From Bacteroidaceae bacterium (GTDB lineage: Bacteria > Bacteroidota > Bacteroidia > Bacteroidales > Bacteroidaceae), in NCBI GenBank assembly GCA_017548225.1, contig JAFYMV010000053.1, positions 1 to 13,786 on the forward strand: a stretch of 13,786 nt of DNA. The letters run 5' to 3'. Both the position numbers and the translations under genes were made by a program. A model generated the notes under the pieces. The model saw nothing but the letters and a program-made list of their open reading frames with translations. It made no database searches and was not told the origin of the DNA. Positions 6,556 to 12,888 of the stretch are shown here, piece after piece; position 1 is the first letter of the stretch, and every line of letters begins with the position of its first letter.

Positions 6556-7245
6556 TTATAAAAGTTTCTTTGATACAGTGGCTACGAACTCCTTCAGGTA
6601 GAAGGGCTCAAAGTAGGCCACATCCTGGAATGACTCATTGAGGAACTCCCTATCAGCGAGGGGGAACATCCATCGTGCCAGAGGCTGTATGCCATCGATG
6701 AAGTGCGCGTTGGGGTGCTTGATTACCTCCTTGCACTTGGCTGCTCCGTTGCCGAAGAAGTATACGGGCTGCTTATCGAGGAATTCCTTGTATGAGTCCC
6801 CATCGATAATGTCAGCGCTCACCTCCTTTACGGTGTTCAGCGCACGGTCGTAGATGGCGGCATACACCTCCATGCGGCGGGCGTCAATCATCGGGCACAG
6901 CAAGGCGTTCTCGGGCAGCTCGTCCATGAGTAATACCGGTACGCTCAACACTTTCAGTGTGGGGAGCGCAATCAAGGGGATGTTGCGCCCGTAGCAGATG
7001 CCTTTGGCCATAGACGCACCTATGCGCAATCCGGTGTACGAGCCAGGGCCGCAGCTCACGGCCACTGCATCGATGGGTTTGGCATGGCTGTCGGCCATAG
7101 AGAGCACCTCATCGACGAATACACCCAAAGTAACCGCATGTTGCGGCCCCTCATGGTCTTCCTTTGAAAATAGCACTGCTCCGTCTTCGCTCAAAGCTAC
7201 CGAGCAAACATCCGTTGCAGTCTCTATATGTAGTATGCAAGCCAT
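6556..7245 (-). CDS. tsaB: tRNA threonylcarbamoyladenosine synthesis protein TsaB
   Basis: TsaB is the non-catalytic partner of TsaD. With TsaE it makes the complex that transfers the threonylcarbamoyl group to A37 of ANN-decoding tRNAs, in the cytoplasm. The 229 residues match the family length (E. coli 231). The ASKHA-fold N-terminus reads ILHIETATDVCSVAL. The diagnostic motif is SCGPGSYTGLRIGASMAKG at about 65-83, followed by a lone C-terminal half lacking the metal-binding residues of TsaD. The ATG at 7245 is the first in frame and lies 28 bases after a TAnnTTTG box. It is apparently the first gene of the seven-gene minus-strand cluster. tsaD, tsaC and tsaE are not in this window. Confidence 0.94.
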   Translation of the reverse strand: MACILHIETATDVCSVALSEDGAVLFSKEDHEGPQHAVTLGVFVDEVLSMADSHAKPIDAVAVSCGPGSYTGLRIGASMAKGICYGRNIPLIALPTLKVLSVPVLLMDELPENALLCPMIDARRMEVYAAIYDRALNTVKEVSADIIDGDSYKEFLDKQPVYFFGNGAAKCKEVIKHPNAHFIDGIQPLARWMFPLADREFLNESFQDVAYFEPFYLKEFVATVSKKLL

Positions 7246-7273
7246 ATTAATGCAATATATAATAAATTAACTG

Positions 7274-7281
7274 CAAATATA
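7274..7281 (-). promoter_or_regulatory. Probable promoter -7 box for tsaB and its cluster
   Basis: Minus-strand TATATTTG followed by C matches TAnnTTTG exactly and lies 28 bases before the tsaB ATG in an AT-rich divergent region. No TTTG is seen at the usual 17-23 base spacing; the nearest is at 7307-7310, 25 bases away. It is the best candidate for the main promoter of the tsaB-to-rseP cluster. Confidence 0.55.
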
Positions 7282-7366
7282 CATAAAAAAAACAATTCTA
7301 TGAAGCCAAAGCGGGTTTACTTGCGCTTCTTTCTCTTTTTATGGGAGATTTCCTTCGATTTATTTT

Positions 7367-7374
7367 TAGATTTG
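7367..7374 (+). promoter_or_regulatory. Possible promoter -7 box for the small membrane protein
   Basis: TAGATTTG matches TAnnTTTG exactly, 62 bases before the ATG at 7437. A weaker alternative, TTTCTTTGC at 7387-7395, lies nearer. Neither has a clear -33 TTTG. The roughly 190-base divergent gap between tsaB and this gene holds both start regions and little else. Confidence 0.4.
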
Positions 7375-7436
7375 AATATTATTGTGTTTCTTTGCACTTT
7401 GTTAGCGTGAATAAACTAAAAAAATAGAATAGCACT

Positions 7437-7610
7437 ATGAATGGATTTTTGAAACATTTGGGAATCATCATCATTGTCATTGCTTCTGTAGTATTGATTT
7501 TAAGCCATTTGTTGGGATGGAACAATATCAATGCAGTGCAGTTCGGCTCGTTCGGTGCAATGATTGTAGGATTGGTATTGTATGTATGGCTCAATAAGAA
7601 ATACGAGTAA
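7437..7610 (+). CDS. Small two-helix membrane protein (57 residues)
   Basis: ATG 7437 to TAA 7610 encodes a hydrophobic protein beginning MNGFLKHLG. Helix one runs about residues 8-26 (Ile/Val/Leu-rich), a short polar turn carries WNNINAVQF, and helix two runs about 39-52 with a cytoplasmic-looking NKKYE end. It resembles small inner-membrane proteins that recur in Bacteroidales genomes, but I know of no function. It is supported by an upstream AT-rich promoter region, by filling the gap between two terminator-bounded operons, and by a shared terminator 24 bases downstream. It converges on rprXY. The pattern of hydrophobic segments ending in charged residues makes a chance frame unlikely. Confidence 0.75.
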   Translation: MNGFLKHLGIIIIVIASVVLILSHLLGWNNINAVQFGSFGAMIVGLVLYVWLNKKYE

Positions 7611-7633
7611 ATCCTACCTACCCGTTTGGCAAT

Positions 7634-7667
7634 AAGAAAGGGGAGCGCTAATGCGTTCCCCTTTCTT
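7634..7667. terminator. Bidirectional terminator between convergent genes
   Basis: A 15-bp stem at 7634-7648 and 7653-7667 with a TAAT loop and one G-T type mismatch; the core is AAAGGGGAGCGC. It sits 24 bases after the small membrane protein and 20 bases after the rprY stop (minus strand). The A-rich left foot and T-rich right foot give U-rich 3' ends in both directions. Confidence 0.85.
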
Positions 7668-7686
7668 GTTTGTAGCCTTTGACCGT

Positions 7687-8388
7687 TTACGCTTCCACTG
7701 CGGGAATGATGAGCTTATAGCCCTTACCGTGCACATTGATGATCTCCACGGATTCATCCTCTTTGAGGTGCTTGCGCAGTTTGGTGATGTACACATCCAT
7801 GCTGCGTGCGTTGAAATAGTTGTCATCCACCCAGATGGTTTTGAGGGCAAACTCGCGTTGCAGGATCTCGTTGGCATGTGCGCACAACAGTGCCAGCAGC
7901 TCCGATTCCTTGGTGGTGAGCTTGGTTTGTTGTCCGTCGATACTCAGCAGCTGCTTCTGCGCGTCGAAGGAGAAGCGGCCCAGCTTGTATACGCTGCTCT
8001 CCTTGCTCTTCTTTCCGCGTACACGGCGCAAGATAGCCTCGATGCGGAAGGTGAGCTCCTCCATGCTGAAGGGCTTGGTGATATAGTCATCGGCGCCAAT
8101 CTTGAATCCCTCGAGCACATCCTCCTTCAGTGTCTTGGCTGTGAGGAAGATGATGGGTATCTCGGTGTTGCTCTGGCGTATCTCCTGTGCCAAGGTGAAA
8201 CCATCCTTCTTGGGCATCATCACATCAAATACGCACAGGTCATACTTGTTTTTCAAGAACGCCTTATATCCCTCTTCGCCATCGGGGTATAGCTCTGCAG
8301 CAAATCCTTTGGCATTCAAATACTCTCTTAACAGCATGCCAAGATTCTCATCATCTTCGCATAGCAAAATGTTCAATTTTTCACCCAT
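7687..8388 (-). CDS. rprY: OmpR-family response regulator RprY
   Basis: A cytoplasmic DNA-binding response regulator of 233 residues. The receiver domain (about 5-118) has the acidic pocket E11-D12-D13, phosphoacceptor D55 in VFDVMMP, T83 and K105 (in DDYITKPF). The C-terminal winged helix (about 130-228) is of OmpR/PhoB type, with the recognition region in WVDDNYFNARSMDVYITKLR and the terminal wing in NVHGKGYKLI. Similarity and gene order match RprY of Bacteroides fragilis, first described through effects on tetracycline-resistance gene expression. The ATG at 8388 lies 3 bases after the kinase stop, so the two are cotranscribed and probably translationally coupled. Targets cannot be read from the window. 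Naming as RprY rather than another OmpR-type regulator rests on recalled similarity. Confidence 0.9.
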   Translation of the reverse strand: MGEKLNILLCEDDENLGMLLREYLNAKGFAAELYPDGEEGYKAFLKNKYDLCVFDVMMPKKDGFTLAQEIRQSNTEIPIIFLTAKTLKEDVLEGFKIGADDYITKPFSMEELTFRIEAILRRVRGKKSKESSVYKLGRFSFDAQKQLLSIDGQQTKLTTKESELLALLCAHANEILQREFALKTIWVDDNYFNARSMDVYITKLRKHLKEDESVEIINVHGKGYKLIIPAVEA

Positions 8389-8391
8389 AGC

Positions 8392-9897
8392 TTACTTACT
8401 ATTTAATAAAGGTAATACAATAATAAACTTTGTTCCCACGCCATACTCACTCTCTGCCCGTATGCTTCCGTGATGGTCTTGGATGACTTTCTTTACATAG
8501 GCCAGTCCCAATCCGAATCCCTTCACATTGTGCAGGTTGCCTGTATGTACGCGGTAGAAACGGTCGAAGACGCGCTTCAGATTCTCTTTTTTGATGCCTA
8601 TACCATTGTCTTGTATCGATAGGCAGAACTTATCGTGTTCGTTCCATGTATGTATGGTCAGTCGCAGTGCCTCGTCGTCCGACTTGTACTTTACGGCATT
8701 GTCCATGAGGTTGAATATCACATTGGTGATATGCATCTCGTCGGCATATATCATCGAGTTGTCGGCTTCCAGATGCGTGATGATGGTGCCACCGTTCTTC
8801 TCCACCTTCAGGGCGAAGGTGTTTACCACGCCGCTGATCAGTTCGCCCGCATCCAGTTCGCTCATCTTCATCGTAGCCTTCTGCTGGTCGAAGAGCGAGA
8901 TCTGCAGCACCTTCTCCACTTGGAAACGCAGGCGCTTGGTTTCATCATTGATGATGCCCGTGATGTGCTGTAGCATCTGCGGCGACTTGGTTACCGCGGA
9001 GTCGTTCAGCATTTGCGCTGCCAGCGAGATGGTCGAGATAGGCGTCTTAAACTCGTGCGTCATATTGTTGATAAAGTCGTTTTTAAGCTCCGTAACCTTT
9101 TTCTGTCTGAATATAACACATATCGTGTAGATGAATGCTATACACAAAACAACCGTGAAAAATAGTGCCGGTATCATAAAACGAACTGAACTGTATATGT
9201 AATTGTTCATTGTGGGGAAGTGAATTTTCAGAATACCCATCTTGCTCGGTGGGTCATTGCTGAAAAGCACCTGCGAATAGCTGTGGCTATTTCCCGTTGT
9301 TTCATAATCTGTACAACGATATACCTCGCGCCCATCACTTGTCATTACGGTAAAGTGGTAGGGTATGTCGATGCCGTTGTGTAGCAGTTCTGCCTGCAGG
9401 TCGCGATCCAAGGCGTGGAAGTCTATGCGCTGCTCCAGCGGCAGAGAGCTGGCTGTGTACAGTATCTTGTATATCACTTCATCCATCAGTGCGCGCTGGT
9501 GTGCATAGCGGCTGCGCACGACCTCCTGTAGCGAGCGTGAGGTCTCGGGGATGTTCTTCTCCTGCTTGTGGCGTTGGGGGATGACGATGGTGCGCATCTC
9601 GAATGACGACACCTTGCCGTCGCTCTTGAAATCGAACTTTTGGGTTACAATCTCCTTCTTCTGCTGCGCTATCCGCTCTATGATCTCGTTCTTCGCCATG
9701 TCCTGCTCTAGGTAACGCATGGTCTCGTATACCTCCAGCTTGTGTGCAGCATTGTATAGGCTGCGCTTCACCGACTCGTCAAACTGCTCGTGGCGCATGC
9801 TCACGATCTCCTCGATGTACCTCACCTGCAGCGATAGCAGTACGAGGAACGAACAGCTCATTATCAATCCCAAAAAGGCAATAGTTGACTTCTTCAT
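8392..9897 (-). CDS. rprX: Membrane sensor histidine kinase RprX
   Basis: The sensor partner of the adjacent regulator, located in the inner membrane. Numbered from ATG 9897 (501 residues): membrane helix one about 5-24; a periplasmic sensor region about 25-238 with no recognised domain; helix two about 240-263; the dimerisation/phosphotransfer domain with H281 in NNMTHEFKTPIS; and an ATPase domain with the N box NLMDNAVKY, the G1 box QDNGIGI and the G2 box KGFGLGLAYV. All kinase motifs are intact. The frame extends to an upstream ATG at 9912 (adding MYFCV), but that segment covers a TAnnTTTG box, and the 9897 start gives a standard basic N-terminus (MKKS) before the helix. The upstream gene on this strand is the clostripain-like lipoprotein, about 190 bases away. 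The signal sensed is unknown. Confidence 0.92.
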   Translation of the reverse strand: MKKSTIAFLGLIMSCSFLVLLSLQVRYIEEIVSMRHEQFDESVKRSLYNAAHKLEVYETMRYLEQDMAKNEIIERIAQQKKEIVTQKFDFKSDGKVSSFEMRTIVIPQRHKQEKNIPETSRSLQEVVRSRYAHQRALMDEVIYKILYTASSLPLEQRIDFHALDRDLQAELLHNGIDIPYHFTVMTSDGREVYRCTDYETTGNSHSYSQVLFSNDPPSKMGILKIHFPTMNNYIYSSVRFMIPALFFTVVLCIAFIYTICVIFRQKKVTELKNDFINNMTHEFKTPISTISLAAQMLNDSAVTKSPQMLQHITGIINDETKRLRFQVEKVLQISLFDQQKATMKMSELDAGELISGVVNTFALKVEKNGGTIITHLEADNSMIYADEMHITNVIFNLMDNAVKYKSDDEALRLTIHTWNEHDKFCLSIQDNGIGIKKENLKRVFDRFYRVHTGNLHNVKGFGLGLAYVKKVIQDHHGSIRAESEYGVGTKFIIVLPLLNSK

Positions 9898-9901
9898 GAC
9901 G

Positions 9902-9909
9902 CAAAAGTA
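9902..9909 (-). promoter_or_regulatory. TAnnTTTG box four bases before the rprX ATG
   Basis: Minus-strand TACTTTTG followed by CGTC and then ATG. It matches TAnnTTTG exactly. A TTAG element lies about 19 bases upstream in place of TTTG at -33, so the -33 match is imperfect. If it is used, the transcript would start at or within the start codon, giving a leaderless or near-leaderless mRNA. Confidence 0.5.
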
Positions 9910-10089
9910 CATGGCGTGTCAAGAAAATCCTAATAAATTAACGATTATTATACCTCCTGATAAGTTTTATTAACAAAAACAAAAACTTAAATTGTAAAAT
10001 TAACAACTAACCCGAAGCCTTTGTTCGTTGCCAGCCGGTAAAATGAGGTGCGATGAGGTATAATCAGTGGGTGCGCTTGGTGCAGCGGC

Positions 10090-11328
10090 TTACTCCTCTG
10101 CCGATGCGGGGGCGGGGTACCATACCTCCCAGCCAGCCGCCTCGTACCATGCGGTGGCGCGGAAGGCCTCGTTCAGCTTGGTGCGGGTAGAGGTGTTTTG
10201 GGGTACATAGCATGAGATGCCGCCATAGTTCTCCGTGTCGAGCTCCTCCATTCCGGTATATTCGGAGTACCATTGTGAGGTCGCTTTCTTGTGGGGGATG
10301 GCGCTATTGAATACGCTTGACCAGAGGCTGTAGTCTTCGATGTCGGTAATCAGGGCCTGCATGTAGCCGTTCATGTCATAGTATGCAGGGCGTGCGCTCG
10401 AGCTGCGCAGGTAGTAGCGCTGCACCCCTTGCGGATTGCCCGAGTTGTGTAGCATTACATATTTGCCGATCATCTCCTGCGTTACAGCGGCGAGCTCTTC
10501 CAGCTGGCTGCAGTCTACTACAGATAGGCATACTCCGTAGTGCTGCTCCTCATTGCCGTTGATGGGGATCTTTTCCTCGTTGTATTCGTTGTAGTATTCC
10601 TCTGCGATGCGGGTGGCGCTGCCTGTGGTGGCAAACATCGCCTTCATGATACGCTTGTAGGGTGCGCCGGGAGCGGGTATCTCGGCAGGTGAGCCCACGA
10701 TGTAGTGGGTGGTGTGGCGCAACTCGTAGGCCACCTCCACCGATTGCATGAAGCAGGCGTCAAACAGGATGAACTCCGTCTTGGGGAAGGGCTTCAGGGC
10801 ATGGGCAATGTCGGCGATATCCATCCAACTGCTCGACTGGTTGTCAAGGCATACGGCCCGCTGTGTGGGAGCCTTTGCGGGTATCCAGGCATCGCCGTGC
10901 GACCATATCACCAGGCCGTAGCTCTGCGAGGGGTAGTTGTCGGTAGTCCACTCCATCACCGTGCGCAGTGTCTGGGCATCGGCAGAGTTGTGCTCATCGG
11001 TGTACTGGTGTAGCGTCTTTAGGGTAGGGCGCCTGCCCTCATGCCGCTCTACGGTAAGGATACGCGGAAGGTCGGTGTCGTCGATATAGATTACGAGCCG
11101 GCTATGCGTGGGGATGTCGCCTGCGGCCTCTATCATCTCGTCGAGGTCCTTCTGTGCAAAGCTGGGGGTAGAGCCGTAGGTGTATGACAGGTTGTTGTCT
11201 GCCGCCATATATACGAGTACGGTGCGGTCGTAGGTAGGCTCCTCCTCATACCAATAACACGATGTCATACCCAAGAGTATAAACATCGTGCATAGATAGT
11301 ATTTGAAGAATGAGTTCTTCGACCTCAT
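10090..11328 (-). CDS. Clostripain-family (C11) cysteine peptidase lipoprotein
   Basis: A secreted cysteine peptidase of family C11, which usually cuts after basic residues. Numbered from ATG 11328 (412 residues): lipoprotein signal peptide 1-23 with lipid-bearing C24 (GMTSC), followed by YWYEEEP, whose acidic stretch resembles the export signal of Bacteroidetes surface lipoproteins. The peptidase domain starts near RTVLVYMAADNNLS (35-48). The catalytic dyad is H144 in WSHGDAW and C192 in FDACFM, and a typical AEIPAPGAPY segment follows. The frame extends to 11355, but that start adds a polar nonamer before the signal peptide and overlaps the previous gene, so 11328, 7 bases after that gene's stop, is preferred. 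It is last in a group running rpoD, an exported protein, then this gene. Substrate and surface location are inferred. Confidence 0.9.
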   Translation of the reverse strand: MRSKNSFFKYYLCTMFILLGMTSCYWYEEEPTYDRTVLVYMAADNNLSYTYGSTPSFAQKDLDEMIEAAGDIPTHSRLVIYIDDTDLPRILTVERHEGRRPTLKTLHQYTDEHNSADAQTLRTVMEWTTDNYPSQSYGLVIWSHGDAWIPAKAPTQRAVCLDNQSSSWMDIADIAHALKPFPKTEFILFDACFMQSVEVAYELRHTTHYIVGSPAEIPAPGAPYKRIMKAMFATTGSATRIAEEYYNEYNEEKIPINGNEEQHYGVCLSVVDCSQLEELAAVTQEMIGKYVMLHNSGNPQGVQRYYLRSSSARPAYYDMNGYMQALITDIEDYSLWSSVFNSAIPHKKATSQWYSEYTGMEELDTENYGGISCYVPQNTSTRTKLNEAFRATAWYEAAGWEVWYPAPASAEE

Positions 11329-11335
11329 GTCATCG

Positions 11336-11779
11336 TCAGCGTTTCTCGAATACAAAAGCGTTGGTACCCACCTGCTTGAGCGTTCTCCTTCTGTCAGACA
11401 AGATCTTCTTGCGTGTCTTCACGAAGCGCTTCTCCAGCTTCTTCTTGTTGTCCGAGTAGATGACCGCGCAGGTTTGGTTAATCTCGTTCAGCGTACCTTC
11501 GAGATACACCTTCAGCTGCATCGAGTATATTGAATAGTTCTGCAGTGCTCCGTTGGGGTGTATGATCACGCTGTCGAGGTGCTGCACTTGGGTGATGTAG
11601 GTTACCGAGTCGTTAAAGTTGGTAGCCACACCATACAGGTATACGCGTTTGGGCTCGTCTACCTTTACCTTCTCCTCCTTCTTGCTCTTCTCTTTGCGTG
11701 CATTGTCTTTCGGGGCGGCAAATGCCGACAGTTGCAGTACACCGAGCAGGCAGATGAGTGCTATTCTCCACTTGTTCAT
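11336..11779 (-). CDS. Exported protein of unknown function
   Basis: A 147-residue protein with a clear signal peptide: basic start MNKWR, hydrophobic core about 6-17, probable cleavage after AFA near residue 21-22. A lysine/glutamate-rich linker follows (about 23-42), then a domain with YLYGVATNFNDSVTYITQVQ (about 47-66), and a very basic end around KKKLEKRFVKTRKKILSDRRR. There is no lipobox and no membrane helix after the signal, so it is predicted periplasmic. I do not recognise a named family, though small exported proteins with a similar FNDS-VYIT pattern seem familiar from Bacteroidales. It starts 41 bases after rpoD and ends 7 bases before the clostripain-like lipoprotein, suggesting cotranscription with both. 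Confidence 0.8.
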   Translation of the reverse strand: MNKWRIALICLLGVLQLSAFAAPKDNARKEKSKKEEKVKVDEPKRVYLYGVATNFNDSVTYITQVQHLDSVIIHPNGALQNYSIYSMQLKVYLEGTLNEINQTCAVIYSDNKKKLEKRFVKTRKKILSDRRRTLKQVGTNAFVFEKR

Positions 11780-11820
11780 ACGCGTGCGTATATTATTAAT
11801 AGAGGTGCGCGGTGACGATA

Positions 11821-12681
11821 TTATCCCAGATAGGTCTTCAGCAACTTGCTGCGTGAGTTCTGGCGCAGGCGGCGGATAGCCTTCTCCTTGATTTGGCGTA
11901 CACGCTCGCGGGTGAGGCCAAACTTGTCGCCAATCTCCTCAAGAGTCATCTCCTGCATGCCGATGCCAAAGAACATCTGCAGTATCTCCTTCTCGCGGTC
12001 GGTGAGGGTAGAGAGTGCGCGGTCAATCTCCGTAGAGAGCGATTCGCTCACGAGTGAGCGGTCGGCCATAGGAGAGTCGTCGTTCACGAGCACATCGAGC
12101 AGGCTGTTGTCCTCGCCATCCACGAAGGGGGCGTCTACAGAGATATGACGGCCCGACACCTTCAGGGTATCGGCAATCTTGTCTACGGGTATGTCGAGCT
12201 CATCGGCCAGCTCCTCTGCAGAGGGGCGGCGCTCGTTCTCCTGCTCAAACTTTGAGAATGCCTTGCTGATCTTGTTGAGTGAGCCCACCTGGTTGAGCGG
12301 GAGGCGTACGATACGCGCCTGCTCAGCCAATGCCTGGAGGATAGATTGACGGATCCACCATACGGCATAACTGATGAACTTAAAACCACGAGTCTCGTCA
12401 AACTTCTCGGCAGCTTTGATAAGTCCGAGGTTACCCTCGTTGATCAAGTCGGGGAGGCTCAATCCCTGATTTTGGTATTGCTTGGCTACCGAAACCACGA
12501 AGCGCAAGTTGGCGCGGGTCAGTTTCTCCAAAGCCACGCGGTCGCCCTTGCGGATTCGCTGCGCCAGTTCTACTTCTTCTTCTACGGTAATGAGTTCCTC
12601 GCGGCCAATCTCCTGCAGGTATTTATCCAGCGAAGCACTTTCGCGGTTGGTGATACTCTTTGTAATTTTAAGCTGTCTCAT
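11821..12681 (-). CDS. rpoD: Primary sigma factor RpoD (sigma-ABfr type)
   Basis: The main sigma subunit of RNA polymerase, directing recognition of -7/-33 promoters. The 286-residue length and absence of region 1.1 are typical of Bacteroidetes primary sigma factors, about half the size of E. coli sigma-70. Visible regions: 1.2 (about 13-47, SLDKYLQEIGREELIT); 2 (about 50-120), including the core-binding LPDLINEGNLGLIKA and the melting/-10 segment FISYAVWWIRQSI; 3 (about 128-205); and 4 (about 222-286), with LTDREKEILQMFFGIG and the helix-turn-helix TLEEIGDKFGLTRERVRQI. All are intact. It is divergent from aspS with a 207-base gap. A TAnnTTTG box at 12754-12761 gives a leader of about 65 bases. 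Two exported-protein genes follow on the same strand. Confidence 0.96.
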   Translation of the reverse strand: MRQLKITKSITNRESASLDKYLQEIGREELITVEEEVELAQRIRKGDRVALEKLTRANLRFVVSVAKQYQNQGLSLPDLINEGNLGLIKAAEKFDETRGFKFISYAVWWIRQSILQALAEQARIVRLPLNQVGSLNKISKAFSKFEQENERRPSAEELADELDIPVDKIADTLKVSGRHISVDAPFVDGEDNSLLDVLVNDDSPMADRSLVSESLSTEIDRALSTLTDREKEILQMFFGIGMQEMTLEEIGDKFGLTRERVRQIKEKAIRRLRQNSRSKLLKTYLG

Positions 12682-12753
12682 CGGAGTATAATAATGCTAT
12701 TTAAGTCAAAAAAACAAATTACGCGCGAAGTTACTACAATTCGGGGGAACAAA

Positions 12754-12761
12754 CAAATTTA
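12754..12761 (-). promoter_or_regulatory. Candidate promoter for rpoD
   Basis: Minus-strand TAAATTTG matches TAnnTTTG exactly, 72 bases before the rpoD ATG. A TTTG lies upstream at 12786-12789 with 24 bases between, slightly longer than the usual 17-23. The start site would fall near 12747. Confidence 0.5.
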
Positions 12762-12801
12762 AACGGCTGAAAGTTTGTTAAAGTTCAAATTAGTGGTCGT
12801 T

Positions 12802-12836
12802 TTTGCGATGGAATGTAAAAATTTGCTATATCTTTG
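12802..12836 (+). promoter_or_regulatory. Promoter for aspS
   Basis: The -7 box TATCTTTG (12829-12836), followed by CA, is a strong match to the Bacteroidetes consensus. TTTG at 12802-12805 lies 23 bases upstream as the -33 element. The box is 52 bases before the aspS ATG, so the short leader contains the whole heptamer array. Confidence 0.7.
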
Positions 12837-12856
12837 CAAATTGTAAATACAAGCAA

Positions 12857-12884
12857 AACTCATAACTCACAACTCATAACTCTA
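12857..12884 (+). repeat. Heptamer repeat array before aspS
   Basis: AACTCAT, AACTCAC, AACTCAT, AACTCTA: four units in exact 7-bp register, ending four A residues before the ATG at 12889. The unit and its orientation relative to the gene are the same as in the murA array. It lies within the predicted aspS 5' leader. Confidence 0.9.
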
Positions 12885-12888
12885 AAAA

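Noticed and set aside
264..7245. Seven-gene minus-strand cluster as a new system
   Set aside because: Each gene is a known housekeeping family and the murA-rimM-M23-dxr-rseP order is familiar in Bacteroidetes, so the cluster itself is not new.
7651..8292. 213-codon open frame antisense to rprY
   Set aside because: The regulator on the minus strand has every expected motif. This frame is low in complexity, rich in Leu/His, and runs through the terminator.
8591..9130. 179-codon open frame antisense to rprX
   Set aside because: Ser/Cys-rich shadow of the kinase domain with no recognisable features.
9898..9912. Upstream ATG for rprX
   Set aside because: It covers a consensus TAnnTTTG box and adds MYFCV ahead of a normal MKKS membrane-protein start.
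11329..11355. Upstream ATG for the clostripain-like gene
   Set aside because: It would put a polar acidic stretch before the signal peptide and overlap the preceding gene by 20 bases.
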